Below the pieces are notes generated by a model. The model ran no database searches. It was not told the origin of the DNA and saw only the letters and a program-made list of their open reading frames with translations. A DNA stretch of 64,000 bases from Symbiodinium natans (lineage: Eukaryota; Sar; Dinophyceae; Suessiales; Symbiodiniaceae). Where the stretch lies: assembly GCA_905221605.1 (NCBI GenBank), contig CAJNDS010000846.1, positions 560,001 to 624,000 of the forward strand, in the 5' to 3' direction. Made by a program: the position numbers and the translations under genes. The first letter of the stretch is position 1. Each line of letters starts with the position of its first letter. Below are positions 1 to 12,414 of the stretch, piece by piece.

Positions 1-935
1 TGCACACGCAGCCTCGACTTCCTGGCAGGCGCGGGAGAAACAGCCAATGAAGCCAATGTCCGACTCGGAAGATGAGGTGTGTTGTGCCGTTATGACGCAT
101 GCTGAATTTCCATGTTCTCTGCTCGAGAACCGTGAAAACTATCGGCAAACCAGTGTTTGTGCCGGTTTGATGTAGGCTGTTTTTTTCTCAAACTGGTCGA
201 GTTCGCAATGCACACGCAGCCTCGACTTCCTGGCAGGCGCGGGAGAAACAGCCAATGAAGCCAATGTCCGACTCGGAAGATGAGGTGTGTTGTGCCGTTA
301 TGACGCATGCTGAATTTCCATGTTCTCTGCTCGAGTGAGCCCTGCTTGCAACTGTGAAAACTATCGGCAAACCAGTGTTGAAGCGGTAAAAGTGGGCAAT
401 CGGCTTACCAGCTGAAGTTTTTCCCATAATCGGTTTTTCCCTGGGCTTTTCTTGGACGTTTATTTATTGAGCACGAGACTCAACGAACAGTTTATCAGAC
501 TTGGCGCATAGCTGAGTTTCGATTGAGCTCCCGCAAAGCACTACGTGCATTCCTTGGCCAGGAGACATGGCGGGCACGAATATCTTGTATTGTGCCGGTT
601 ACATGTAGGCCGTTTCTTTCTCAAACTGGTCGAGTTCGCAATGCACACGCAGCCTCGACTTCCTGGCAGGCGGGGGAGAAACAGCCAGTGAAGCCAATGC
701 CCGACTCAGAAGATGAGGTGTGTTGCGCCGTTTTGACGCATGCTTCTGTGCTCGAGTGAACCCTGCTTGCAACCGTGAAAACTATCGGCGAACCAGCATG
801 GAAGCGGGAAGAGTGGGAAGCTGGCTTCCCCAGCTGAGTTATTCGATTGAGCTCCCGCAAAGCACCCCGTGCATTCCACAGACCAGGAGACGTGCCAGGC
901 ACTGTTTGCAGCGAAAGATCTAGCATTTCGTGCAT
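1..935. repeat. Composite tandem repeat cluster
   Basis: A block beginning CACACGCAGCCTCGACTTCC recurs at about 6, 213 and 646, each time followed by the same GAAACAGCCA, GATGAGGTGTGTTG and ACTATCGGC(A/G)AACCAG segments. A second block (GAGCTCCCGCAAAGCAC, then GTGCATTCC and CCAGGAGAC) occurs near 523 and 847. Spacings of 207 and 433 bp show a composite unit that expanded unevenly. Open frames on both strands here are by-products of the repeat. The left end is cut by the window edge. Confidence 0.8.
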
Positions 936-1474
936 GTCTGATGTTAGCAGTCTGTCCAGATTGAAAGCGAATGAGCCGTTGCATCAACTCAATTAGTTAC
1001 GTAGTTGACCGAGCTGCAGTGCAAAACACAGCTTCAGAAGACATTGCAGGTGCAGTCTTCTGCAAAAGATCCGGTGCCTCGCGCCCACTTGATGTATGCT
1101 TAGTTCTCTGGCCTGCGTTGCAGAATTCCCAGTAGTGGCAAGATGGGAAGCTCTTTGTGCAAAGGAGCTGGGAATATGTTTAGGCAATGCTGCGTGCACT
1201 CACGCACATGAGATCTCCGGAGCGACACGCTTAATTGACTTGAATTCGTCAGATTGTGGCAGGTGCTCGCGTTGTGCTTCTCTGCTTGCGTCTGGAGTGT
1301 TCTTGGCCAGCTTGTCTACGGGCCAGTCAGAAACGCAAGCGCAAGGAGTGGGCTTCATAAACCCTTGCTTATGAAATGCATGAACGGCAACTTTTCTTCT
1401 TTGCCAGCCGTCTACAGACAAAAACCGTCAAACAGTTATCATCACGAGCATCCCCCACATACCGAGTCTGTGTG
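936..1474. other. No recognisable gene
   Basis: Mixed-composition sequence between two repeat clusters. Several short open frames overlap on both strands. None has a domain, a convincing splice context or a composition that stands out, so no gene is called. Confidence 0.5.
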
Positions 1475-1790
1475 GTTGGAGGTTTTTGGAGGAGATGGGG
1501 GCAGAGGCAGGTGAGGGCCAGGGCTGGAAAGGAATGGGGGTGGGGTGGATCGGGCTTGGGGAGACTTGGGCATGCGTCGGAGCCCCTGTGTGGGCGGCAA
1601 AGCAGGGAGGAAGGGGCCTAAACGTGCGTCGGAGCCCTGTAAGCGGCAAAGTGGGGAGCAAGGGGAAAAAAAGGGGGAGGGCAGGCAGGGCGGGCAGGGC
1701 GCTGGATCGGGCTTAGGGAGACTTGGGCATGCGTGGGAGCCCTGTGAGGGCGGCAAAGCGGGCAAGGGCGGGGTGAGGGGACACGGTAAG
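1475..1790. repeat. G-rich degenerate tandem repeat
   Basis: The + strand is strongly G-rich. It repeats GGATCGGGCTT(G/A)GGGAGACTTGGG, CATGCGT(C/G)GGAGCCC and GGCGGCAAAGC at about 1547-1600 and 1703-1760, with a partial copy at about 1620-1660. The period is roughly 155-170 bp. The Pro-rich minus-strand and Gly-rich plus-strand frames are composition artefacts. Confidence 0.7.
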
Positions 1791-3833
1791 GGGTGAACAG
1801 GACACTATGGGTCTTCCCTGACGCCGCCCCGCTGCCGCTGGGGCCGGCGGATTTCTGTGCCCAACCTCTTGTCCGAACACTTACTGGCATCTCGGGTTCA
1901 TGTGTGTCTCTTCTAGACTCTTGCAGTCATCCAGATTTGCAACATTCTGAGACTTTGCTTAGGCGAAGCGTCAAAGCGCTCGCAGCGCACGCGCGCAACA
2001 TGCGCAGCAAGCGCCTTGATTGCAGGTGTTGCAGGTGCGTGCAGCATGCATTTCGGCTCAGCCACTACACAGACACTTGACGAAGTCATGTGTCCTCTTC
2101 AGGTCGTTGTTGCGACATTGATGCAGGGCTCTTTACATACTTATTCCAAAGAGCGATAGTCATCCACAGGTTGTTTGCTGTCCAAGTCCCGATTTTCAGC
2201 ATTGAAACGTAAGCACCTTTGGAGAAGCTTGCGGCTTTCAGGGACTACGTGGCTTGGTGTACGAGTGGTGCAATGTGTCAGGTGGTTTTGCATAGAATAC
2301 AACAGAAAGGGTTGACGATCGCACAAAAGCGATTGTACGTTTTGTGCAGTCCCGTGGACATTCGTGCGTTTCAGAATCCTTAAACCTCAATCCCCCGAAC
2401 CGCTAAATTGTGAACCTCGGAAAATATCTACAAGCTTGAGCTTGAAATCGCCTAAAGCTTTCGGCTCAAAGAAACGCATTGCAACCAATAACAAACCTCG
2501 AAGTCCCCAAAAGCCGAAACTGTTAAGAATCTACCTGGAGGTGCCTGGGTAGTTGATTACAATTCGTCGAGGGCTGCGGACATACTTATTCTTACCCAAA
2601 AGCGCCAAACCCCAAACCCAAAACCCCAAATCCGAAAACCTCCCAATCCCCAGCAAATGCCTCAAACACTGTCAGCCTTGAAGCACCAACAGGCTCAACC
2701 CACGTTTCGTTATTGTCTGGTAATATATATATATATACACTCTGTACAGTTGGCATGTTGTGTGCTATCGGTCGCCTATAACCTAGTGTGTGGATCCCTG
2801 TTTGAAGAAAAGCTTGTGCCGCCACAGCTCTTTCTGGCTTCCAGGGCCTCTGAGATCCGAAACAAAATTGAACCCACTGTTTTCCAGGCCGTGTTTCGTT
2901 TATTTCAAGCATCCACCGGTACAGAGTAGGCAAAGTAGACATTCCTGGAGGCACCCACCTTTGGTAAGGGGAGAGTTGGAGGGCGAAGAGTTCCAGCGGT
3001 CCTGTTTGCACACACCCGGATGTCGGAGGCCTCGGCGGATGATATGGGGACAGGGGCGTTCTAGCGTTAAGGGTTCTTGCAGTACGGGGCTATGTTAGAA
3101 TGCCAGCTGTCATCAAGCTTGGTAGTATGAGGGGCACCGTCGCCGTTGGACGGATGCCCAACCCACCTCGATTCTTTGTCGCGAACCCCCTTTAGAACAA
3201 ACCCCCAAACCCCGAAAAATCTCCGTTCTGGTGTCACTTCGGACCCCCAAGCAACCATCGGAGCAAGTTTTGCTTTGAACCTAACCCGGTGAACCTCTCC
3301 AGGCGCCCCAAGTATCTGGAGACACGAGACGTACAGACAACACATGCTTGCGAATGCATAGGTTTTCTGCATTGTGGAAACTCGCTGCTAAGGCAAATAA
3401 TAAAGCCTTCGCGCTGCGCCTCATTGGGCAGGCCGGTTTGGCTGCTGAGTTCCTTCCTCGATTCCTGAACCTCAAACCCTATCTCTACCGATATTTGGCA
3501 GGCCGATTTGGTTACTGGATTCCTTGTATTTGCAGAATGGTGGAAGCTCGTGCTCGCAGCCCGGAACACCAGAAGTCAGGCGCACCTGCAGGCACGATGC
3601 AGCCATGTTACCAAGAGCAGGGCATCTATGAGCAGTCTTCAAGTGCCGCATGAGTTGTTGAATTGGGGCCTGCTCAGCATCCGCTTGCTGTTTGTGTTAA
3701 ACATGATACTTGTACGATGATAGATTCGTGGTTTTGGGGATGAAAATATTTACGAACAATAAAGTCCGGTCCTGAGGAAGAACCAATATCTGATCATATT
3801 CCGCATGCTTGACGGTTGAAACTAGCTGTAGGA
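1791..3833. other. No recognisable gene
   Basis: About 2 kb with scattered CCCTAAA/CCCAAAC-like words (2590-2640, 3180-3230) and a short AT microsatellite at about 2721-2739. A phrase around GGCAGGCC(G)GATTTGGNTNCTG occurs twice (about 3427 and 3497). It may be the 5' flank or upstream introns of the AAA+ gene, but no exon can be supported. Confidence 0.4.
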
Positions 3834-4270
3834 CTAAGTAAGCACGAGGCGATCAAGATCATGGAGGCCATAGGTGAGAGCATTAATGTCTGGCACAATT
3901 TCGTCCATGCTGCTTGTGTCGAGGACTCGAAGCAGGAAGCAGTGCGCGAGTGTGGACAGTTGACCGGCCGCATGGAAGAAGCCAAGATTCACAGCAGCAT
4001 ACGCATTTCCAAGCTTGAGAAGGAAAAGCAAGTTCTAGAGGAGCGACTAGGCCTTGCATCAGTAATGTTTTAGTTTTGAAGAGGGGGCGGCCGGCCTCTC
4101 AAAACAGGTTTGCAATCAAAGAAGAACTTTGAGTTATCATTAGGCAACGTGTGGCGCAGGCGAGTGAAAGAGCTTGAGGTCCAGATTGCCGCTCGACCGG
4201 CTCAACTTCAAATGCCTGCAGCAGGAGGAAGGAATGAAGCTAGCACGGCGCCTGAACAGCAGGAGGGGTA
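3834..4270 (+). CDS. Possible 5' coiled-coil exons of the AAA+ gene
   Basis: Two open stretches look coding. The first (about 3834-4070) is charged and heptad-like, with HEAIKIMEAIGESINVWHNF followed by KLEKEKQVLEERLG. The second (about 4140-4215) contains WRRRVKELEVQIAA. They lie directly upstream of the AAA+ exons on the same strand. They could be an N-terminal coiled-coil extension of that protein, or a small separate gene. The splice sites joining them are not resolved and the true start codon is unknown. Confidence 0.4.
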
Positions 4271-4381
4271 CACAAGAGACAAGGACGTGTATCTCCGCAA
4301 AGAGTTGTATTCGAAGGACACAGGTTCGCATCTCAGCCGCAAAATCTTTGCCGGATTGAAAGATGAAAATGACAATGACCC

Positions 4382-7300
4382 ATGGCCACATATCAAGAAA
4401 TTTCACGACAGCCTGAAGACGGTAGCTGGGCTGTGTTTCGGGAGGCGTTCTTTCTTGAATGCCCCTTGTTTAAGAGGACCTTAAAGTTACGTAGGGCAGC
4501 ACAGCACAAAGCATATTGCGAGGTGTTAGAGCATCTGACGCAGGTGATTACAGCCATGTCGAAAAGGCTTGTCGACAGAGATGAGGTTGTCAGGCTTCTA
4601 GTTTTGGCAGTGGTGGCCAAACAACATATTTTGCTGTTCGGTCCACCCGGAACAGCCAAGAGCTACGTGGCGCACTTGTTGAGCCAGTTTCTCTATGATA
4701 CTCATGAAGATTTTGGTGGATTGTACTTCGAGGCGCAGTTTCATCCATCAACAACTGTGGAAGATATATTCGGACCCACGAGCCTCAATGACTTGAGACA
4801 GGGGCGCATTCGACGCAATGTCAACTCGATGCTTCTCGTTCATGTTTCAGGCGCTCTTCCGGTATGTGTTTCGCAGACTCGTAGACCTTACCATGCAGTG
4901 CAAGAGCAGCTGTTGTGGTGGTGGGCCCTAATTACTCGGGCGATGAGGGACTGAACGACAGCAACCTTGTGACATGTTCGACTCTGCCGCGCCGTCGCCC
5001 TTGCAATCCATTCCTCTATTTCCTGTATTTCCTGTGCAAAAGAACTGGTCGGTAAGTCCTCAGTCTTCTCTGGCAATTCATGGGTATGTGGGGGTGGCCT
5101 TTCCAGTGTTGTAGCTACAAAGCTAGTTGCCCACTTGCAGAGTCATACCACAGAAAAGTATACTGTTGTCTGCGATCGCAGACTGCATCCATGAACCTGC
5201 AAATGAGCCCAGGCTGCCATATGCGGCGATTGCATTCCTAGATGAAGTGTTCAAGGCACAGCCGTCGTTACTGTCCTGTTCCTGAGCTGCACTCTCAGCG
5301 GCCGTTCCCATAGATGAGATTGCACATGCTGGGGTATTCAGGGGCATTCTCCCTAAGTCCGATGCGATGTGCGGGTTGCAAGAGTGGTCCATAGGACATG
5401 TGATCCAAAGCCTCGTGTGCTTCATTGGTGTCGGCCAAGGCTTGCTCTCCACTTTGAATGAGAGATGCTTCAAGAACGGAAGCCAGATGCTGAAGGACCT
5501 TCCATTGTCTACAGCAGTGGTGGCCAGCAACGAAGTTCCACTTGAAGCTGGCGCTGGCGCACTGATGGACCGCTTTTTGATGCGGGTGCTGGTAGACTAT
5601 GCCACTCGGCCGAGAGCAGTTACATGTGAAAACTCCGCGCGTGCTTCAACGCTTGGCAATGCTATTTCTTAGTCCGCGTTCTATTTGCTTGCTGTATTTG
5701 CTGCCAGGTCAGTGCCGATGGTCCATCCGCAGGTGATGACGTGCCGCTGAACAGGATCATGAACTCAAAGTTTGAAACCAGTGACCGAGACATCCACCCT
5801 GTTTTTTCACTCAAGGATGTCGACCTGTTGCACAAGATTGCCAAGAAGCAGATGGCACACCCGGCGGACAAATGCGACACAACTTGGACATGGAAGAAGA
5901 AATGTGAGTACTTCCTGGTCCTGCAGAATGAGGCAGAAGCGAAACGTTTGTTGGATGAACATTTTCTGGAGGACCGCGATGGGTCGGTAACTGTAAAAAA
6001 GTCGTGAGCTCAGCGCGTGTAGTTTTTCAAGGCTGCACCTCCCCTTCCTTTCCAATTGCCTAGGTCACCCGGCCATGACGTTTTTGATTATGCCAAGACT
6101 CTAAGTACAACTATGACATTTCTGAGTTTTCCTGTTGCTGTCAGAAGTTTCACTGCCAACTTTGCTTTATTCACTGTGCCCAGGTCTGCTTTCAACCCCA
6201 AGCCAGCAGATCTGCAAGCAGATGCTACTCGTGGCTCGGATTTCCAGTTCCAGAAGCTAGAGGCAGGATGGAAACTTGAAGGGTACAAGTCGTGCAAAAA
6301 GTTGCGCGAAGCAGTGCTTCCTGAGATGCTTGGCAATTATGGGCAGTGTCACAGAATTGTGAGGGCACGGGTGGTAGCTTGCAGCTGGATGGCACTAGAG
6401 CCTCTAGAGCTGGGCCTAAACGCCCTTGGATTGTGTCATTGATAGTCAAGTTCGCGTCGTTGTGGAAACTGTGAAGAATAGCTGTGTTCTTCATGATGAC
6501 GGAAGACATGAACAGGCAGAAGCCCTGAGCCTCTGTCCAAGGAAGACAGCTGCTTCTGCTGATGCCCAGTTTCCGGTCTTCCTCCGCTTCTCTGGGGGGC
6601 AGGAAGTTCGCAAGATCTATGACATTGTTCTGGAATTCGTTTCGCACCTGCGCCACTTGGATGCTCTAGAAGAGAAGCAGGCTGCTTCAAAGCGACTCTC
6701 CACAGAAGGTGGCGGCCGCATGAGTGATCGTCGATCCCAGCAGATTTTAGGTCTCATGCGTATTGTTGCAGTGACGCAGCAGCGGAACTATCTCATTATA
6801 CCAGATCTTTACCTCATGGTCTACTGCTGCTGGAAGACCCGCGCAGAATGGGAACAGCTGAGCAAGTGGTGGCTTCTCAAGATCAAAGCAGAGCTGCGCA
6901 TGGCAACTGGATCTGACAAAGACAAGCACAACCCAAAGGGGCACCTTTGGTTGTCCCCGAGCGTAATCCACGAGCTTGAGCAGGAGTTCAAGGGGAGGCG
7001 TGCCGAAGATGATGGTGCTTGGAAGAAACTGGTGCTAAGCCAGGTCTTCTCAGATGCAAAGGAGAAGATGCTAGAGAACAAGCAGGCGTTGGAGGAGGCA
7101 CGAAAGATTCGTGAGGAGCAAATGAGATTGCAGCGAGTCACTGAAGAGGAGGCCCGCAAAGTGGAGAGGCAAAAGGAGGAGGAGAAACTTGCGGCAGCCG
7201 CAAAGAGGGTAGCTGACCAGCAGCAGGCAAACGAAATGCTCATCAGAAAGTCGGAACTGATGGACATGGAGCAGAAGGCACAGCGAGAAGCATGCAATGC

Positions 7301-7994
7301 ACAGGCAAAGTTGCTTGAGAAGACGAAGAGCCATCTTAAGGAGCTGGCCAAGACTGAGCAGGAGATGGCCCGACGGCAGGCAGAGGTGAATGCGCAACAG
7401 CGACAGCACCTGGAGGCCAACCAGAGGAAGATCGAAACAGATAAAAAAAAATACGACAACACAGTAGAACTGAGCCAGCTCATTAAGGCCAGAAACCCCC
7501 AAAGGGATCTGCCCAGAGTACGAGCTCTTCTCAGTGGCGATGGTAACAGTTCCTGCGCGGCTAACATCAACCTCATGACGAGCTCATCAAGTGGCTATGG
7601 AACCGGAAACACTTGTTTCACTTGGGCCGTTCGACATGCTCAAGTGGAGTATCTGCAGGAGATGCTGAACCCAGTTCACGAACCCGATCTTCAGTGGATG
7701 GACGGATCGGGGGACCCACCGCTCTGCATGGCGAGACATGTGAGCGATAAGAAGGACAGAGATGAGATCATATCTGCTCTTTGCCAGGCCAAGTGTGATG
7801 TGAACCAAGCCAACGGGCAAAACGGAAATACTCTGCTGCACTACATGGCTAAAGCTGGTGAAACTTCATCCTGCAAAATCTTGTTGGAAAGCTTCAAAGC
7901 CAGCGCTTCCAAGAAGAACAATGCGGGCTCCACATGCAAAGACCTTGCACGCGGCAACTCCCAGATGGAGGGGTTGTTCCGCAACTACAAATGA
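4382..7994 (+). CDS. MoxR/RavA-type AAA+ ATPase with coiled coil and ankyrin-like C-terminus (multi-exon)
   Basis: This is an ATP-driven remodelling ATPase of the MoxR/RavA clade, a family that acts in assembly or maturation of partner complexes; the partner is unknown here. The first clear exon ends at 4830 and carries Walker A GPPGTAKS (about 4640-4665). Exon 5213-5277 gives Walker B LPYAAIAFLDEVF, exon 5440-5618 gives LLSTLNERCFKNG, sensor 1 VVASNEVP and the arginine-finger stretch LMDRFLMRV, and an exon begins at 5708. Introns 5278-5439 and 5619-5707 are GT-AG. Intron 4831-5212 needs a GC donor so that SM and LPY join in frame. The last exon, open from about 6426, holds the sensor-2 segment SDRRSQQILGL, then a long Glu/Lys/Arg coiled coil (about 7060-7470) and ankyrin-like repeats with GNTLLHYMAKAG, ending with TGA at 7992-7994. 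Exons between 5990 and 6560 are uncertain. Confidence 0.8.
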
Positions 7995-8799
7995 GATTAT
8001 AAGTGGCTTCGATGCCCGACATGGACAATATTTCGATGCAAATCCGAAGAGCATTGGTGAAAACCTTTCTTGTGCGTCTCTGTCATGCAGCTTATGAGAG
8101 TCTGTGTTGCGCGCATGACTTCATCACTGTGACTGTCACCATGTTCCCTTGTCCCTCACCTGGCTGCCGTCGCTGGAGGCTCTTTCAGCAAGTTGCATCA
8201 CTGCACCTCCTGTTTTACAACATGTGTCAACTGCAGTGCTCTATCATCATGCAAGTCTGCCGAAAATCAAAAATAAGATGCATGTTGGCTTGCACCTTCC
8301 AACAGCCCACAGCGGCACAGACAAAGTCAGAAGAGCACAGCAACACTACTGCTCGGACTTGGTCACTGCACAAGCCCGCTTTTCTGCCTTTTTGAAGCAT
8401 TGCCACGAACGTAGCTGGATGCAGGGACTATCACCTGTCACAACAGCGCCCAGTCAACTGAGCGTAACGGTATGCCTATGCCAGGGTTTACGAAGCGTCC
8501 AAAGTAGCGGAAAGCATCACTCTATCACTCTGTCACCATCTGTTTTGTGAACCGCTGTAGACTGCCTTTACCGTAGTCCTATTGTAGACAATCAGGCCTG
8601 CTAGGGTGTCTGCTGCACCATCGCAGCATGGAAACAGGACCGGAACGTGTTGGAAGTGTTGGGTATCAGGTTTGCGTTGTTTACTTGTCAGTTTAGAGAT
8701 TTGTGGTGACCAGATATCTTCCTCTGCAGGACGCCGAATGCTATTAGTTGACGACTTCTTGTCACGATGCAGTGTCGATGAAAAGACTAAGGACGGGGT
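7995..8799. other. Intergenic or intronic gap
   Basis: Sequence between the stop of the AAA+ gene and the first repeat-protein exon. Open frames (for example 8003-8395) are rich in Cys, His and Gln with no domain. No promoter motif or polyadenylation signal can be named. Dinoflagellates often lack both TATA boxes and AATAAA signals, so their absence is not informative. Confidence 0.4.
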
Positions 8800-8859
8800 T
8801 TGCTACACGTTCTGCTGCGTCGGGGTATGAACAGCTCTGACAGTCTTTCTTCCGCCGCT

Positions 8860-11800
8860 TCTTTTCAGGATATTCTTCAGTCACTGAGAGACATGAAACA
8901 TCATTCTCCGCTGAAGCTCTTAATGCAAAATGCTTCAGTTGATCCTGAAGAAGGTGCTGCAAAGCTGTGCCTTTGCATCCGTTTGGCCCTCAAACCCTGA
9001 ATTTTGCCGTGTCCGTGTGCGCAAGTGCGGGGGCTTGCAAAGATACTTTGACTGTTTTCTTGACAAGGCAATTGTTGTCATTGGAGATACCGCTGGATGG
9101 CTTGGTCCGCCGGGCCTCAGATGGTAGCATTCTATTGCCCTTCAGATCTGCAGCGTTGGGCGATTTACTGCAAGTATTACCGCCCAGTGAGGAGCTGGAG
9201 GGTTTGCAGCAAGTCGGTTCTCGATGTGTGCTCTCGGGGACGCTGTCAGTGGAGGCTGCAGCTGTCGTCGAGTTGTCAGATGTGACGTTGCACTTTGGCA
9301 GCTTGCAACTTTCTTTGTATCAGATCAAAGAATCGATTCAGAATCCGATTCCAATTGCTGCCGCCGATTTCTCTTTTGATTCGCTGCTGGAGGTTGTTGC
9401 GTGCTTCGGCGATGGTGTCGACCAAACCATCAGCTTCCTCCGCGAAAGCCCTATGAGGAACATAATGTCTAAGTTCAAGTTGGGTGGCCAGATCCTTGTG
9501 GATAGCAGCTTGGCCCAGATGACACTGAGCGACATGAGATTTGGGCTTGGAGCTTTGCAGGTATCCTGGGACCAGGTGAAGCTTGCCATGCGACAGCCTG
9601 TCAACATCGATGTCGAGAACTTTAGCCTGGACGAGCTTTTCCAGCTCTTCTCGGAGTTTGCAGGCATGTTGGATGACAGTGCTGCGAGGGCAGTCAGCAA
9701 CTGCGAGGTCTTGTCCAGTGTGCTGTCGAAGTTTGTCCTGAGCGGCCAGCTGTGCCTCGACGGCCGAGAAGGAAAGATCAGTGTGAAGGATGCAAAGTTC
9801 CACCTGCATGCCCTGAAGATCGATTGGGAGCAGGTGCGAGATTGGGCAACGAAACGGATCGAAATCGACCTTGAGAAGGTCACCCTTGACAGTTTGCTGG
9901 ATTCTTTGAAGAATTTGGTTGGTTGCATTGATGAGAGCGCCAACGAAGCCATCATCTCCTTCCAAGATCACGCGATTATGAAGCTACTCTCAAAATTCAA
10001 GTTGGGTGGCCAGATCTTTGTGGAAAGCAACTCGCGCCAGATGACACTGAGCGACATGAGATTTGGGCTTGGAGCTTTGCAGGTATCCTGGGATCAGGTG
10101 AAGCTTGCCATGCGACAGCCTGTCAACATCGATGTTGAGAACTTTAGCCTGGACGAGCTTTTCCAGCTCTTCTCGGAGTTTGCAGGCATGTTGGATGACA
10201 GTGCTGCGAGGGCAGTCAGCAACTGCGAGGTCTTGTCCAGTGTGCTGTCGAAGTTTGTCCTGAGCGGCCAGCTGTGCCTCGACGGCCGAGAAGGAAAGAT
10301 CAGTGTGAAGGATGCAAAGTTCCACCTGCATGCCCTGAAGATCGATTGGGAGCAGGTGCGAGATTGGGCAACGAAACGGATCGAAATCGACCTTGAGAAG
10401 GTCACCCTTGACAGTTTGCTGGATTCTTTGAAGAATTTGCTTGGTTGCATTGATGAGAGCGCCAACGAAGCCATCATCTCCTTCCAAGATCACGCGATTA
10501 TGAAGCTACTCTCAAAATTCAAGTTGGGTGGCCAGATCTTTGTGGAAAGCAACTCGCGCCAGATGACACTGAGCGACATGAGATTTGGGCTTGGAGCTTT
10601 GCAGGTATCCTGGGATCAGGTGAAGCTTGCCATGCGACAGCCTGTCAACATCGATGTCGAGAACTTTAGCCTGGACGAGCTTTTCCAGCTCTTCTCGGAG
10701 TTTGCAGGCATGTTGGATGACAGTGCTGCGAGGGCAGTCAGCAACTGCGAGGTCTTGTCCAGTGTGCTGTCGAAGTTTGTCCTGAGCGGCCAGCTGTGCC
10801 TCGACGGCCGAGAAGGAAAGATCAGTGTGAAGGATGCAAAGTTCCACCTGCATGCCCTGAAGATCGATTGGGAGCAGGTGCGAGATTGGGCAACGAAACG
10901 GATCGAAATCGACCTTGAGAAGGTCACCCTTGACAGTTTGCTGGATTCTTTGAAGAATTTGGTTGGTTGCATTGATGAGAGCGCCAACGAAGCCATCATC
11001 TCCTTCCAAGATCACGCGATTATGAAGCTACTCTCAAAATTCAAGTTGCGTGGCCAGATCTTTGTGGAAAGCAACTCGCGCCAGATGACACTGAGCGACA
11101 TGAGATTTGGGCTTGGAGCTTTGCAGGTATCCTGGGACCAGGTGAAGCTTGCCATGCGACAGCCTGTCAACATCGATGTCGAGAACTTTAGCCTGGACGA
11201 GCTTTTCCAGCTCTTCTCGGAGTTTGCAGGCATGTTGGATGACAGTGCTGCGAGGGCAGTCAGCAACTGCGAGGTCTTGTCCAGTGTGCTGTCGAAGTTT
11301 GTCCTGAGCGGCCAGCTGTGCCTCGACGGCCGAGAAGGAAAGATCAGTGTGAAGGATGCAAAGTTCCACCTGCATGCCCTGAAGATCGATTGGGAGCAGG
11401 TGCGAGATTGGGCAACGAAACGGATCGAAATCGACCTTGAGAAGGTCACCCTTGACAGTTTGCTGGATTCTTTGAAGAATTTGGTTGGTTGCATTGATGA
11501 GAGCGCCAACGAAGCCATCATCTCCTTCCAAGATCACGCGATTATGAAGCTACTCTCAAAATTCAAGTTGGGTGGCCAGATCTTTGTGGAAAGCAACTCG
11601 CGCCAGATGACACTGAGCGACATGAGATTTGGGCTTGGAGCTTTGCAGGTATCCTGGGATCAGGTGAAGCTTGCCATGCGACAGCCTGTCAACATCGATG
11701 TCGAGAACTTTAGCCTGGACGAGCTTTTCCAGCTCTTCTCGGAGTTTGCAGGCATGTTGGATGACAGTGCTGCGAGGGCAGTCAGCAACTGCGAGGTCTT

Positions 11801-12414
11801 GTCCAGTGTGCTGTCGAAGTTTGTCCTGAGCGGCCAGCTGTGCCTCGACGGCCGAGAAGGAAAGATCAGTGTGAAGGATGCAAAGTTCCACCTGGGGTCT
11901 TTGACTTTCTGTTGGGAGGATGTCACAAGAGCTCTACATGAACGAGTCGAGGTTCGCTTCCAGAGGCTTACCCTCAGCCATCTTATGACTGTCATGTCCG
12001 AGGCAGCAGCTCTTTTTGACGTAGAGTCCAGCTCCTGCATCAACCAACTGCAGCCCCTTTGTGACCAACATCCTGCGCTTGAAGTTGTTGTCTCGAAGTT
12101 CGGGTTATCTGGTTATCTCTGCCTGTCAAGCCAGCCCAAAGACCTCCGAGTCCATAGCATCGAGTTGCAGATTGGCCTGAAGGTTTCAATTCCTCTATCA
12201 AAGATCATTGGCTCAGTGGGCGCAGGTATGGAAATTGAGGTTGCTTGTTCATCAGACTTATTTTGAGGGACCAGCGCATGTTGTGTCAGCGTTGCTTCGT
12301 GACCCAGGGGACTCGTCTGAATCCCAATCTGAGGTTGAAGAGCTGACCTTTGAGGACCTCGAAGAGTTTACCAAGACATTTCGTGACAAGTCGGCTGATG
12401 CTAGGCTGAACTGA
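8860..12414 (+). CDS. Repeat-domain protein, 5' part of a large multi-exon gene (unknown function)
   Basis: An exon-like stretch at about 8868-8960 (SFQDILQSLRDMKHHSPLKLL) resembles a half-repeat. A long open exon follows, from about 9030 to 12226. After a short divergent lead (CVLSGTLSVE), it alternates half-repeat A (KFKLGGQIFVESNSRQMTLS, 86 residues) with half-repeat B (KFVLSGQLCLDGREGKISVK, 88 residues). The two halves are homologous: a beta-like start (KFxLxGQ), a VSWDQV/IDWEQV motif, then a helical stretch (SLDELFQLF / TLDSLLDSL). A degenerate repeat (FGLSGYLCLS) closes the series. A probable 49-bp GT-AG intron (12227-12275) leads to DSSESQSEVEELTFEDLEEF and a stop at 12414. That stop may lie inside the next intron, because coding-like sequence continues downstream on the same strand. 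I recognise no named family. Confidence 0.7.
9471..11897 (+). repeat. Coding tandem array, 522-bp unit (174 aa), about 4.8 copies
   Basis: Units start at 9471, 9993, 10515, 11037 and 11559, exactly 522 bp apart. The second halves start at 9729 plus multiples of 522. From about 9517 to 11895 the copies differ at only a handful of bases, such as GACCAG/GATCAG, GTCGAG/GTTGAG, TTGGTTG/TTGCTTG and one GGT to CGT. The first unit diverges only before 9517. The last is interrupted inside its second half, where the sequence switches to GSLTFCWEDV. Such identity implies recent amplification or gene conversion, and also a risk of assembly collapse. Confidence 0.95.

Noticed and set aside
9471-11897. CRISPR-like regular repeats
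   Set aside because: Units are 522 bp of coding sequence with no short repeat/spacer structure. The telomere-like arrays likewise lack unique spacers.
9276-12043. Several antisense open frames of 110-230 codons across the 522-bp repeats
   Set aside because: They are mirror frames of the coding repeat, recur with its period, and the sense strand has one uninterrupted frame.
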